Assembly: GCA_043228905.1 (NCBI GenBank)
Contig: JBHGNT010000003.1
Span: 25,854,001 to 25,918,000, forward strand
Reading direction: 5' to 3'
From: Azolla caroliniana
Taxonomy: Eukaryota > Polypodiophyta
DNA: 64,000 nt
Below the pieces are notes generated by a model. That model was not told the origin of the DNA. It ran no database searches and saw only the letters and a list, made by a program, of their open reading frames with translations. Positions within the stretch are counted from its first letter, which is position 1. Every line of letters begins with the position of its first letter. Of this stretch, positions 13,331-26,059 are shown in pieces. The translations under genes and the position numbers were made by a program.

Positions 13331-15699
13331 AAGTTTAGACGTGTATATGTTTCTTCCTTGCTTTTCTTTATACTTTCGAAATATATTATGTATTACAAGT
13401 TACAACCCCCACACCCAAATTAACGTAAAGTCAGTCCATTTGGGGAGGGGCCGGGGGGACCATCCATTCTTCCAAATAAAAATACACGATCCATTTTCAT
13501 TACTAGACATTGTACTCTAGTGAATAACCTCTTGATGGGTGTCCGTTCTTGACAAGGTAAAATCTTAAGCAGATTGAGAGCTTACCATCGTGATTTAAAT
13601 GGACCACCCTCCACATGTCTCAACCACAGCACTCTTTTGTAAGAGAAACAAATCTTGTAGGTGGGCCTCTGTGTGAAACCACCTACCTACATGCACGTGG
13701 TCTACTATCTAAACACACTAACATAGCCACAACCTAACGTCTGATATCATTACATCTGGCATAGCCACAACCTAACGTCTAGTATCGTTACATCTGGCAT
13801 ATGTGGGATTGTGCCCAACTCCAACCGATGGCATGTAACCCTCTACCCATTGAAAGTACAACACTTATCAACTAATATCGATGATAGTAAGTGCTCACAA
13901 TAATGTTTCAAAGAAGTGTGACATTCATCGACGTGAAGCCACCATTATCAACGAGTGGGAGTGGCAAATTGCACATCGAGTATGTGTTTGCAACCACTCC
14001 CTTGTAGGTGACCAATGACTGCCTCTTCCAAATTCAATGTCCCTACTAGGTTCATGATGAAGTACGTAAAGTAACAATTGATCACTGGATGTTGAGAACC
14101 TTGTCGATGTTACCAACATTGGCCCAAGGTAACAAGGAGGAGAAGACCTAGAAAACTCGAGGAAACACCCTAGGAGAAAGTGAATACCTTTGAGCTAGAG
14201 CCTGCTTTGTTTTCACTTTCACCTTTTAGTTAGAGCCTAATTCTCTCTCGCACGTAGTCTCTCTCACTTTGCCACTCTCTCCCTGTCTTTTTTTATCGTA
14301 ACTCGCCTACCCTATTGGTAAATTGTTAGACTACTAGCCCTAGTTAGCATCTCAACTTTCACACCTCTCCATTACTTCATTCATATATATTCTCTTAATT
14401 TACCAAACGTCGCAATGGAATGTGGAGGTTGAATGCATGACCTTGTGGTCTCCGTCGGACCATCGTACATTCCATACATATGAGTCATGGTCAGCCCCCC
14501 CTCCCCCAATGTAGAAAATGAACCCAAATATTTTGGAAAGAGTTTGAAAGCTAAACTTTTACTATTATTGAATCTAACTGACCAATAATCATCTAGCAAG
14601 GACTCTCTACCTGATCATCTATTTGTTGGTTGTTATTCGACGATATGAATGCTAGGTATAAAATGGAGGTGATGATTCCTCTCCAAACAATCTGAGCACA
14701 TTTTAAATATTGTTGCCATTTAGCTCAAACAATTTACGGGCTTTTAGGTATAAAGATTTGGACATTTCAAGATATTGAATAAAAAAACCTCATCTCACTC
14801 TTATAGCCAATGAAGTCAAAACCCATAACAACTTCAATTGTGGATGATCTAATATCAACTACTAGTAATGTGTCATCAAAGGGGCATTCTCTTGTATTCC
14901 GTGGTTGTGTTTCGCTCTATATTCCTATCTTGTGATACTCAACTCAAAAGCTTTTTTGGGGGGAAGGAAGCAGTGACATTTAAGGGTCAAAGAATTGCCA
15001 ACATACCTCCCCAAACTTGAATCAATCCAAAATGGTTGTTACTATTATACATTAAGTTTCTATCTTGAGTGTTTAAGCTTTGTTTTGTGTACTTAAGTTT
15101 CCCTCTTAATCAATAAGAGCGTGTTGTCATTTTGCACATGCTTTCCATTGTTTTATCAAGTTTAGGAGTGAGGTTAGGACGACAATTCACCTAGTGAGCT
15201 AGCTCACCTCCATGGCCCAACAGAGAGTGGCTAACACCCTCTCTTACCCATCTTGCAAACGTTGACGATCAATTTGTCACAAAAGTTTGATGGTACATAG
15301 TCTCAAACATCAAGAAAATAGACTATGTTTGTATTGTGGCGGTTCAAGCACAAATAGATCAAGTAAGTGCCTGTTTCTAGTTGTATGGTCATTTATAGTA
15401 ATCTCAACCCAATCTAATAATTTCACAACCCTAAGGCAACACAAAATTGGAGCCATTTGGTTCGAAAATCCAAAAAATGTAGAGTTACTCCCTAATACTA
15501 GTTCTATTTCATCGATTTGTGTTAGTAAAGTTTTTGTTACACGAGTCAAGGTTTGTACATGTAGGTGTCATCGAGTCCTTGTCTTTGCTCTCTTTCATTC
15601 ATGAGCCCATTCTCATTTCATGAATTCAGAATTATCCTCGACATTACAAATCCTCTCAAATAAGCCCATCATCTAGCCTATGTAGTATTCATTCGTGGA
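13331..15699. other. Intergenic, no gene recognised; one SINE-like copy
   Basis: Open frames are short and show no known family. A 38-base tandem duplication ('atagccacaacctaacgtct') lies at about 13722-13800. A SINE-like copy related to the one in RPAC1 intron 7 lies at 14289-14412. A run of C/T at 14497-14515 could be a remnant of an element end. This stretch may contain the decayed gag/protease part of the Gypsy relic downstream, but I could not align it. Confidence 0.5.
14289..14412 (+). repeat. tRNA-SINE-like dispersed repeat
   Basis: It matches 2628-2775 in order: 'taccctattggtaa', 'ttgttagactacta', 'ctctccattacttc', 'tctcttaatttac'. The head resembles the repeat units at 35.8-36.3 kb. 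The SINE assignment rests on the A/B-box-like words in the other copies; this copy has lost the B-box part. Confidence 0.45.
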
Positions 15700-17270
15700 T
15701 GCTCCATCGCATTGCAATATATAGTTCGTGTGATACTTGGTAATTTGGCATGTGCAAACTTCATAATATCAAGATTGAGTGGAGAAATGGGGCACAAATA
15801 CGTGGCATTTCATAGGAAAGCTACTTTTTGCATTCAATACATCTTTATGCTCTTCAATTTCATAAATGCACCAACAAATTTCCAATGTATGGAAATGAAA
15901 TTTTATGATACTTATTAGACATATTCACCATTATTAGAGTCTAGATGACATATGGACCTACTCAAAGACTCAAGATGGGCATGATATGGATGTTCATCAA
16001 GTCCTAAGATGGTTACTACAATAATAAGTCCTCCATGCCAAATATCAAGAAATGTAGTTTCGACTATAATCATGTAGAGTTATTGGAGTAGATGGTCTTG
16101 ATATAACTTCGGGTATATGGTCGTTATGAAAGGTATATATGGACTCGCTCACACACACCATATTCAATGCATAATGTTTGTTATTTTTAGTGATTTGCTA
16201 ATTTCTACTACAAAATCATCAAGGATTGCTTGAACATTGGTTTGCCTTTCATAGAACTTACACATAAGAACCGATCATTTACATGGACCAAAGCGAAATT
16301 GAAGCGTTTGACCACTTAAAGCACACATTTACTTCAGTCCTAATTTTGGTTCATGGTAATCGGTCGAAATATTTCGTCGTTGAAGCAAATGCATCTAATT
16401 TTTCATTGGGACTTATTATATCACATAATAGAGGTGATGGGAAGTTGCATCCTATAACTTTTCATTCACCTAAATTTGAAGTTGCAAAAAACGAATATGA
16501 TATCCATGACAAAGAGCTTATAGCCATTGTCAACTTGTTTGAACAATGACATAATCTCTTAAAGGGTTTTTCCCACTAGGTCATTTTCTACAATGATCGC
16601 AATAACCTCATGTAGTTTTGGAATGCTCAACACTTTAGTTGATGTCAAGCTCCTTAGGCATGGTTTTTTATATGTTTTGATTTCTCAATCAAGTACCGCA
16701 ATGAGATACAACAGGGAAGGGTGTACACTCTATCTCGATGATCCTACATGGCACTTTATAAGGGATCAACCTGCATTTAACCACAAAAAGCAAGCACTTT
16801 TGGGTCCTAATTGGCTACGAATGTTGGCAATTAAAGTACATATGTTCAAACCTTCTATTTTCAAGTTGTGTAAATGTAAGTACATATGTAGTCACACATT
16901 AAATCATATTGTTCTAAATTGTGCTAGAATTATCATAATGATTATGATCAATTTTGTTGGCATGATGGCACGCTCTTTTGGAAAGGTTATGTTCTCAAGG
17001 GCTCTTCTTGATTACAAAATTGCAATATTATTGCCATGACAATGTACACACTAATGGCTCGACACTTTGGACTCAACTTAAATTTTTTGTTGACTACTAT
17101 ATATTCCACTTGTCATGTATATTGACATCATCCTTGTGGATTATTATAATTGATTGTGATGGAAAGCGTATATGGAAATCTATTTCCTCAAATTTCATTA
17201 GTGCCCTCCCATCTTCAAATGGATTTGATGACATTCACATAGTAATAATATTTATTCACTAATATGACTC
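15700..17270 (+). pseudogene. Decayed Ty3/Gypsy polyprotein, RT to integrase core
   Basis: Fragments in shifting frames follow Ty3/Gypsy pol order. At 15785-15915 there is a reverse transcriptase trace with INAPTNFQCM, matching the usual 'TNAPATFQ' step. At 16240-16300 lies the end of the RT thumb. At 16283-16549 an RNase H segment has VVEANASNFSLG and YDIHDKELIAIVNLFEQ. At 16580-16740 RNase H continues in another frame (FWNAQ...FDFSIKYR). At 17165-17262 the integrase core start reads SISSNFISALPSSNGFDDI. Many stops and frameshifts are present and no catalytic DD is intact, so it is a fossil. Confidence 0.8.
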
Positions 17271-18445
17271 GTTTCCTTCCATGCACGAAGATTATACGCA
17301 ATAAGGAGACCATTGATCTAGATATATAGGTTGTATACATTCTAACATCCATCGTGTTGGAAGCCGAAAAAAAACAACAACAATCTCAATCATTACGGGG
17401 AAGGGGGTATATTTTATCTCAGAGAACAGAGGTAATAACTTGTATTAACTTAGTGATTGATCAATCTTATATTTATTTATTTATCCCAAAAAAACACTAA
17501 TTTGAATTAGTTAGCAAAAAATACAACAAAGTTCAATCAATAAGATCCACAAGGACTCCTTAGAAGGATTGATGTATACAACAACAACAAATTCAACAAA
17601 ACTCACGTTGTCCTGCCCTCCACGACTCTGGACACAATCTCCACCCCCTCATTTGCAACCGCCTTAACCCACCTACTTTTATAGAGCCATTGGCGGAAAC
17701 AACCATTTGGGTGCTTGGTAGTTCCATTTAGGCCATGTCGAAGATTTGACCATCATAGGAGAACCACCCCATTTCAACAAAACCTTTGCCCTTGCCATTT
17801 CTACTTCTTCCGAATCCCCTTGAATCAAGTCATACCATCCATGCACCCAATTACCAATTTGAACCATATATTTAGCAACACCTCACTGCTTGGGAGCTTT
17901 TGTTGTTGAAAAACAAACCTACAACGTCGGCTGGTCTGGTTTTGAATAACCAAGGATCACTTCCAGTCGGGACAATATCTTCCTTTAGAAGCTGCTTAAT
18001 ACCATCTACCAAGGATTGAATAATCCCTAAGGGGCTGATCCAAATGTGCTAGACTGATAAATACGCCACCATCAACCATATCTCCTCAAAAAAATCAGAG
18101 TTTGTGTTAGGTCTCACCCTAGCACATTGGAACACGCTGCCACCCTGCAATATAAATCCGCGACCATGTGGGTTTAACTCTTCCGCCCATCCTTCCCCTG
18201 TTAACTTTAGACCTTCTAAGGACCCCCACACAACTTTCCCATCCACACCGCAAGCTGCCACAATCACGAGACTTCTACCCCAAATGCTAATCGCCTCCGC
18301 ACAATTCCAAAAACATAATAACCAAACAAGTTAATGTGCAAATTATATATACTTCTAAGCTTTTTGACTACAATTACTACCACTCTAGGTATCAAAACCC
18401 ATCAACCAATATTGACAAACATGAATCAAGTTATCTGAACGAGAA
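17271..18445. other. Unassigned block inside the Gypsy relic
   Basis: The reading from integrase core to C-terminal domain is interrupted by about 1.1 kb with no matching pol sequence. On the minus strand it holds open stretches (17867-17679 and 18267-18049) rich in Trp, Gly and Glu. Their composition suggests decayed protein-coding material, perhaps of a later insertion. I recognise no family and found no target duplication. Confidence 0.35.
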
Positions 18446-19010
18446 GTCTTGATAGTTCTTATAATTATTTATAGTGATATTCATACATTGGAGCAATATC
18501 ATTGTTGCTTCATCAATTACAACAAGATGAATGACTCAGTTTCTCATAATTTACTAACAATACTTAAATTCATTCTTCCATCGAGATTATACTCCATTCT
18601 TGGCATACACATATCATCGTTCTTATTGGACAATGCTTTAGCTCGTAAAGTCTCTACAAATCTAGATTATGAATATCGTCCAGTTCAATCACAAAGGGAT
18701 TCAATGAGAGATTTCACATGATTTATGCAACATCAATACTTCACACAAACTACTTGCAAATTGGAATATTCTAAACTCCTTAGTGAATGAGAGAAACTAA
18801 TTTCCAAGTTGCTAATCTTGTCTAATAATGGGACAACCACCAAGCCACGTGATGAGTTAGATTATCAACGACGTGGTCCATTCTTGATGCTTGGGTATAT
18901 CAATGGTGTTGTGTTTTGTTTGGATCTCTCTTCATATATCCATATCCATATGGTGTTCCATGTATCAATAACCATATTTGTGTTCTTATCATCCACTTCA
19001 TAGTAAATGT
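18446..19010 (+). pseudogene. Decayed Ty3/Gypsy integrase C-terminal domain
   Basis: 18600-18720 resembles the variable stretch after the integrase core. At 18835-18990 the translation reads PRDELDYQRRGPFLMLGYIN and ends in HMVFHVSIT. This matches the conserved 'R-P-S-x-K-L-D-x-R-x-x-G-P-F...H-x-V-F-H-V-S' block of Gypsy integrase tails. It is in the same order and strand as the RT/RNase H relic upstream, so it is probably the same element. Confidence 0.75.
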
Positions 19011-20544
19011 TGTTCTAAAATTCTTTAGAAATTTATATGTTATTTCTTACAAGATTATCCCATCCTTATTAAGACATGCATACTTAAAGTATTGCATTAC
19101 ATATATAGTTCATTAGTTGTCAACTCAATAAATGCTAACATAAATATACAAGATTATAATATATTCACTGCACTTGACTTAATCATTTAAGTTACTTGAT
19201 ATTTCCAAAGAGTGCCGAGTCATCGCCCTTATCTTGCCATAGTCACGATAACATTGCAAGAGCATAATAGTAAAGCAAATAATAATAAGCTTTGTGTGAC
19301 TACTTTAGAGTTTATTTAAAAAATAAGAGACCACATGCTTCATCTCTATGTGAATGATTTATTAGCAAGATGAGCAAAATGACAACCCTTTAAGTTCAAG
19401 GAGTTTTATAAGTTGGAAGAAGGATCATGGCATTTCATTGTTAAATGAGCATCCCAAGTAGCTAAAGTTTAGATATCCTTATTTGAAGTTGGTTTCCAAT
19501 CTATGAGTAAAGTAGTATCGCATTTCAACAAATATAGGAGTATGCACTTGATGTGAAAGTGCATGTAGAAGTAATACTTTTCACGAGCAATATCTCCATT
19601 TCTTCTTGAAAATTGTAGCAAAAGCCCATGTTAGAGACAAATATAACGAGAATAAGAGATTGCAATTATAATAAGGTAATAAGTGCCCTTATCATTAGAC
19701 ACAGACACATAATATGATTCACCCGATTAGTAGCATGAGCTTTAATAAAGAGTGATAAAGGATAGATTTTAATTACTAGTAGATGTTGTTGACCAATTAG
19801 CATCTCTTTTGTCTTTCCAAATTGAATGAGGACATATTGGGGAGATGGTGTGCAATTATAGAAAATAAGGGATTGATTGAGGACATTGGGGGAGGGGAGA
19901 TGATGCATACTCATAGAAAATAAAAGAAATGTAGCCGAAAATTTCTACAAAACTTTAACAAACGTCCCAACATCTTCAAAGTTGTTGGCGCAACACATTG
20001 TAAATAACACAAGATAGAGGGTCCTTGAGAGTGTTTTGTAAACGAAAAGTGAAATAAATAGTTGTTCCACACTCCAACTTGAGCCCACAACATCAACATC
20101 AACCTCGCCAAAGTGTTCTCATTAATTAGGCTTCACAGTTCCTTTGTTCCTTTGTTCCAATACAAAACAAGGGGCAACTGAAACCGCCTGGTTTTTTCCT
20201 TCTGGGTTAGCACAAAAATCCGGGAAATAGGATTGGAAAGTCACATCAATCAACGGAAATATCTTCTTTTTTTCTTTCCCAAAAATTGGCCCCACAAATG
20301 GATAAGATAAGTCTAGAAGAAAAAGAAGGATCTAGTCATCTTCCACTCCCTTCCATAAATAGGACCGAGGCTTTGCCATCTTTCTAATCCAAGTTGTGTC
20401 TGGCTTGTTTGTAACCAGCAATCTTCTTATAACATCACTTAATATCTAAGAAGGGCTCAATTTTTAGTTGTCATCAAGTTCTAGGTCGAGGGATAGAAGA
20501 AACCTCCAAAGTGAAATTTTTATCTTTGTTCTTTAGTTGATCCA
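19011..20544. other. Intergenic, likely Gypsy relic end and DRM-type gene promoter
   Basis: No gene was recognised. A purine run 'attgggggaggggaga' at about 19885-19897 is followed directly by 'tgatgc'. That arrangement resembles a polypurine tract followed by a 3' LTR start, consistent with the relic upstream ending here. The last few hundred bases would contain the promoter of the next gene; no TATA box was fixed with confidence. Confidence 0.4.
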
Positions 20545-22551
20545 ATGGGTCTTCTTGATAAGCTTTGGGATGATGTTGTGGCGGGCCCGATGCCCGATCG
20601 GGGATTGGGTCGCTTGCGAAGGCCTGGTGGACATCATCACCACCATCAGGATGGCGATCATGATGGAGGTAGTAAAATCGTGGCCAACGTTGGATAGTAG
20701 GTTATTATGGTCATTGGAAATTTGTCAAATGTAACGAATAAATTTGATGAGCATCCTTTGACTAGGTTAATAAATATTACGCAAACTAATTTCATGATCT
20801 TTATAGGCAGTTAGTGATTAGTAGCCTTGACTTGGTTGGATGATAGTGTGTGACACCAATTTTAATGGTTAATGGAACCAAATTGGTTGTTAGGTGTATT
20901 TGATAGATAGTTACATATTTCATTTCTTCTAAGTAGTTTAGAATTAATTGACGAGTTTGATCGTTATATGTAACGGATGTCTGGTTGCTTCTGTGGGTAA
21001 TTGACAACTATTAACTAATCTGAGCGTGTCTTAAATAATAGAGTAATATGGGGCCCGAACAGAAGTGCATGGAACTGAACTGTACTAAGTGAATGCTTGT
21101 ATGGCTAATGTGTTTCGTCTATGTAACTTGCCATAGTAATTTTCTTTTTGTCTTTCCTTGATTTACTATATTAGCTCTGTGCCACTGCCTCGTTCTTGTC
21201 ACCTTGATTTTTGTGGCTTTGTGTCGGTAATATCTCGGACTATTTGTCATTAAACGGCTTATGTGGTTCACCGCTGAAGTGTTCGGTTCATGTAATTAAT
21301 TGTAGATAATGATTTGGGGCGGATGTTAGAGAGGAGGCGAAGCAGTGATTTTCGCGCAGAGGAGGAAGAAGCTCGTCGAATGGCAGAGCAAATCATGAAC
21401 CCCACATCTGCCATTAAGAAGCCACCCAACTTGAAGCTTTTACGAACCGAGTCTTTTCCATCAGATCAAACACAAGGCATGAGCGAATCTGCATCATCCA
21501 CTCCCCGAAGCCCTGGGAGTTCATCAGCTGGTGATCATCTTAAGCCTTCCATGCCCAAATGGGTCCAATTTAGTCTGTCAAAAATGGTTTCATAGAAAAA
21601 AATTCCATATCTCTGTTCGTCAGTTTTGTTTATGTGATTTATACATCAGTTCTATATGGAATTTGTGTGATTTTATACATCAGTTCAATATAGAATCTAT
21701 GTAGCTAGTATCTTGTTGCTTTACAACATTAAGTATACGTGATTGAGATTATCACGTCTCTTAATGAAACATATCTTGTTTTTGCTTGGAGTAGGGAGCA
21801 CCCCACATAGTGCAGAACGATTGAATGTGTGGCGTAGCGTTTTCAACCCAGGAAGTAACAAGGCAATGGAGAAGATCGGGTCAGACAAATTTGACAAAGC
21901 TCAACCCAACTCCCCCACTGTTTATGATTGGTACATACCTTCGTTAATTTGCAATATACTTGGTTAACCTTTTCTGCTGTGTATAGTTTTAGATAGGAAG
22001 AGTATCTTATGATTAGGGTCATTCTTTGGAAGTAAGGGAAGTTGGGTCATTTCAATTCATTAAAACTTAGTCATGGGGTTTCTACTAGGTATGTGCTAGC
22101 AAATCCTTAATTGCATATATACATATTTTATGTTGCACGGGTTTATGTAATAGATAGTTCAAAGTCAACCCCGACCTTGCTGGGTTGGGTTCACTAGATG
22201 AATAAATATCTTAAGACAATAGATATGTATATTAGTTGGATTTGGGCACCCTTTTGCCTCCACCACCACTAGTGTTGCTCTAAGCGAATTTAGTTGTCCA
22301 GTTTTTATCGAGAATAGTCTAGAGTTGCTTCCAATGAAGCAATATTTATCGAGCACACTCTGAAGGTGCTTCCAATGAAGCAAACGTAGAACCATAGTTC
22401 AATGTGTACATATACTCTTTTCTATATTGCACAATTCAATGTCATGTAAATTCAATTTCACTTCATTCATTTGATTTGGCTTTCAACTCTTCTCTATTTT
22501 ATTTTGTTGTGTAGGCTTTACAGTGGAGAAACAAAATCTAGTTGGCGTTAA
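20545..22551 (+). CDS. Dormancy/auxin-associated (DRM1/ARP family) protein, four exons
   Basis: Exons are 20545-20668, 21306-21530, 21795-21930 and 22515-22551, all GT-AG. They join in phase into 173 residues ending in TAA. The N-terminus MGLLDKLWDDVVAGP, then PDRGLGRLR, is the hallmark of the dormancy-associated/auxin-repressed family. The middle has IKKPPNLKLLR and a Ser/Pro-rich stretch (STPRSPGSSSAGSTP). The C-terminus reads VWRSVFNPGSN, then PNSPTVYDWLYSGETKS, typical of one plant subgroup. Family proteins are small, largely disordered and induced in dormant or growth-arrested tissue; biochemical function is not established. A short run of five His follows the N-terminal motif (codons around 20632-20646). 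All expected blocks are present, so the gene looks intact. Confidence 0.93.
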
Positions 22552-24079
22552 GTCATATGAAAGATGGTGAATGCTGGTGGCTCAACTTGTTGTGCATGAC
22601 ACCTTCATCGTTTTTCTTTGCACATGTGTATATAGACAAGAGCGCGAAGTGTGCAACTTGTTACTTTTTGGGTTTTTGGATGCTATATATATTGAGGGTT
22701 TTCTTGTTGGGATCAATGCTCAAGATTGCTCATTCTTTTCTTGACCAATGTATATGATCCCTCTTTTTAAATCGTCGATGTATGTGTTTTTTGATGTAAT
22801 ATATTGGTAAGATAGAAGCAACTTGGTTTTGTGAAGATACTCAGTTAAGCCTTTTTCTATTGATCCATGTATATTTCAAATCATCAATGTATTTGAATGG
22901 TTTTTGCTATAATATTAATGTGGGCATGTTGTGAGTTTGATTTCTGCAGTTCTATTGATGCTCTTTCTATTGTTCTATGTATATTTCAAATCATCAATGT
23001 GTGCATATATGATCCCTCTTTTCAAATTCATTGTGCAGACTTTCTCCCTCAATGCTTCTTTATGTTTCCTTCATCCAAGGAAGTTCTCAACGTATATACT
23101 TCTCAATGTATATGATCTCTCTTTTTTCAATTTCGATGTGGTCATCCAAGTAAATTCCTCACCTCAGCGTATATGATCCATCGTTTCAAATCATCAATTT
23201 ATGCGAATGGTTTTTGTCATAATATTAGATGGACACATATAATATTCAGTTGTATAGAGGATTATGCACTTCTTGGTTATTTATGTGTATGTGTTCCATC
23301 TGGAGCTTCTTTTTTTAGTAGTTTTTGTGCGGGAATCCGTCTTTGTTTAGAGTATTTTGGCACTTTTTTAACTTTTTGCTAGAACATTTGGGTTTGTTAG
23401 GTCCCAACTTCAAAAGACCTATCAAGGCCTAGAAACAAAAAATCTTTGGCTAGTGTGGATTGTTGGAACGAATAGGAGTTATTTTTTGCATGGATTGAAT
23501 GTGCTTATAAACTCTCATTTGTGTAAAGCGTATAAATGGTTCCAAAAGGTTCCTATAGTTTAAATGCTCAAGAGAGCTAGGGAGTTTTCTCCTTGACATA
23601 TGTGGATATGATTGTGGTTATAAACTTCATTTATGTGAAGTGTACAAATGCTCAAATGTGTACATAAAAATGCCTCACACAATAATGTATGTTCCTAGTG
23701 TAAATAATATTGGGAAGATCTAACATAGTATTAGATTATTGGTCCTAGATTGCTCGTGTATTTGTTTTAATGATAGAAGTACACACGGGGATCATGAAAT
23801 TGATATATTTCAATCTTTTTCTAATTTTGATAGATGGAAGTCTCTCACACATGTATTGTTATGTGAGCGGTATCGATATAAAAGGCTTTAGCTTCTCGAA
23901 TGCAACTAGTGAGATGACGAGCTTTGTTTACATTATGTGAGTGTCGTTCTATCTTGAAATAATATGCTTTGTACACTTTGTGTGTGAGCATGTGAGTGGT
24001 GGGGCCACCTCCTTGATAGGTGTTGTGCCTTATGGGATCTTAGGATTATGGCTTGATGGTAGTGCAAACCATCCAACCT
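22552..24079. repeat. Downstream region with degenerate repeats
   Basis: From about 22745 to 23220 the words 'gtatatgatccctctttt', 'tttcaaatcatcaatgtat' and 'gaatggtttttg(c/t)(c/t)ataatatta' recur at least four times with irregular spacing. This indicates an old tandem array just 3' of the DRM-type gene, possibly in its 3' UTR or beyond. The rest (23220-24079) shows no recognisable gene. Confidence 0.5.
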
Positions 24080-24520
24080 CATCATTACCCTATGCTCACA
24101 TATAGAGCTAAACATATACAATTCGTTCAAAGCTTAAAATATCTTGGTATTGATGTACCCACCCGAAAAAAAGGGAGTGCATGCTTTGATTCTAGGCTTC
24201 AAGCCAATTGGAAATCATATTACCTTTTGGAGAACAATGCAACTAAAGTGATACTTGTGGATGGGAAGTAAAACTAATGTTATTCAATGCCATGGTAACT
24301 CGAGTATTGCTTTATGGAGTAGAAGTATGGGGTGACACCATCTCTCTTAATGCATGGAATGAGATTGAGACCATTCAAAATATGTTTTTAAGGAGGCAAT
24401 TAGGAGTTAAATGCACTACCTCTTGCGAGGTTATGCTCTTGGAAAGAGGTGTTTGACCCATTGAAATATTGGCACTCCAAACATTGCAAAGAAGAAGTGA
24501 TAACTTAAGTGCCATACTTA
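24080..24520 (+). pseudogene. LINE-type reverse transcriptase C-terminal relic
   Basis: Translation in shifting frames gives VQSLKYLGIDVPT, then FDSRLQANWKSYYLLEN, then WEVKLMLFNAMV, GVEVWGDTISLNAWNEIE and MFLRRQLGVK. This is the order of the tail of plant non-LTR reverse transcriptases, after the catalytic core. Frameshifts occur near 24230 and there is a stop at about 24450. No upstream catalytic core or downstream poly(A) tail was found, so this is an isolated fragment. Confidence 0.75.
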
Positions 24521-26059
24521 AGACACCACCTAGAAGGTTGAGCTCATATGTGTATGCTTTATTCACACAGAGACTTTGTGCTTCAATGTATGAATACCCC
24601 TTCTTAGGAAGGAGACACATATCAAGAACACATGTATCACATGTATACTCTGGTCCCATAGGTCAAGACTAGCCTCTTTGTGGACGATAAAAAATTCTAA
24701 AGCCAATTCTCCTCCTAGTGCCCAAACTTATGTAATATGTTTCACTCCATAAAGCAGTGTTCTCTAATTCTTCACATTTTATTATGAGTTTTCACATCTC
24801 GAGAACTTTCACATTTTATTATGAGTTTTATTATGCATTCTTCATTGCTTAAGTGGAGTTGCAAACTTGAACGAACCATCATTGCCACACAAAATTGTCA
24901 ATTTGTCACACAAGTTTATGATTTGATCCATTGGAAAGGGGGAAATTCCGAGGGGGTGTTGATATCTGAACTAACAATGTTGAAATATGTGAGTTCCCGC
25001 GAAGCTTTCAAAGAGGGGTAGCCTGGTGTGTAAGCACAACAATGAACTGCGAACCTGTCGGACAACCTATCTCGAGAAAGTGACTTCTCTCTAGCGCCGA
25101 TACGATCGAAGTGGTAAACCGTGAACCTGCCTCAGATTGCGGAAAGAATTGAATGCTGGAATTTCGAAATTCCGTTGGTAAAATTCAGAAGGAAACAACC
25201 AAAGTGACCGAAAGCAAACAAGGATGCCACAAACTTATGCCCAAGTCCCACCTCAAGCCTTGTATACACAAAAAAAAATGCCCCACAGCGCCGATACGAT
25301 CGAAGTGGTAAACCGTGAACCTGCCTCAGATTGCGGAAAGAATTGAATGCTGGAATTTCGAAATTCCGTTGGTAAAATTCAGAAGGAAACAACCAAAGTG
25401 ACCGAAAGCAAACAAGGATGCCACAAACTTATGCCCAAGTCCCACCTCAAGCCTTGTATACACAAAAAAAAATGCCCCACATGAAACACAATGATACTTC
25501 ACATCGCTATAATAGGAAACTCCAACATTAAGCCCAAAAGAAACACTTCGATTATTGGATGGCACCATCACAATATATAGGGCAATGTGTAGTACACATG
25601 ATGCCTCGACCAACAACCAAGCTCCATCTTCGATCAACTTATGATGGCTATCATCAACGTGTGTCTAAATTGAGCATTGTATCGATGTGGTCATGTAACC
25701 AGTCAGGTCACACACGCAAACATGAAGAAGTGATTCTTAGATAACCCAATATGTACATACATCTCCTCCCGAGTCCTCACCCACGTAACAACTAGTACTA
25801 ACAATGAAGAGGTTCTGATTCATCATCCATCATCGGAAATCCATGTGGAGTAGCATGCTGTAGTAAAGTAAGCCTGGCATGATGAGGGTATTTGAAATGC
25901 GCCGAGTGAAGCGCAATGATGGATCATGGCACTAAGCTAAAGCCCTAAAACCTTATCTCGTTGAAGGGTTCATTCATCAGCAACCAAATTCGCGTGTACA
26001 AGAAGACGGAGAAGAAGGAAGAACACGATCAGAGAAAGATAGAAGGAAAAGAATAGGAA
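24521..26059. other. Intergenic/promoter region upstream of the SET gene
   Basis: No gene was recognised. It contains the perfect 194-base tandem duplication listed separately. The last 150 bases before the SET gene start are A/G-rich ('agaagacggagaagaag'), as in a 5' leader. Confidence 0.5.
25093..25480. repeat. Perfect tandem duplication, 2 x 194 bp
   Basis: Copy 1 (25093-25286) and copy 2 (25287-25480) appear identical base for base on reading, including a run of nine A. Each starts 'agcgccgatacgatcgaag' and ends 'aatgccccac'. Identity suggests a recent duplication or an assembly artefact. It lies about 600 bases upstream of the SET gene start. Confidence 0.92.
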
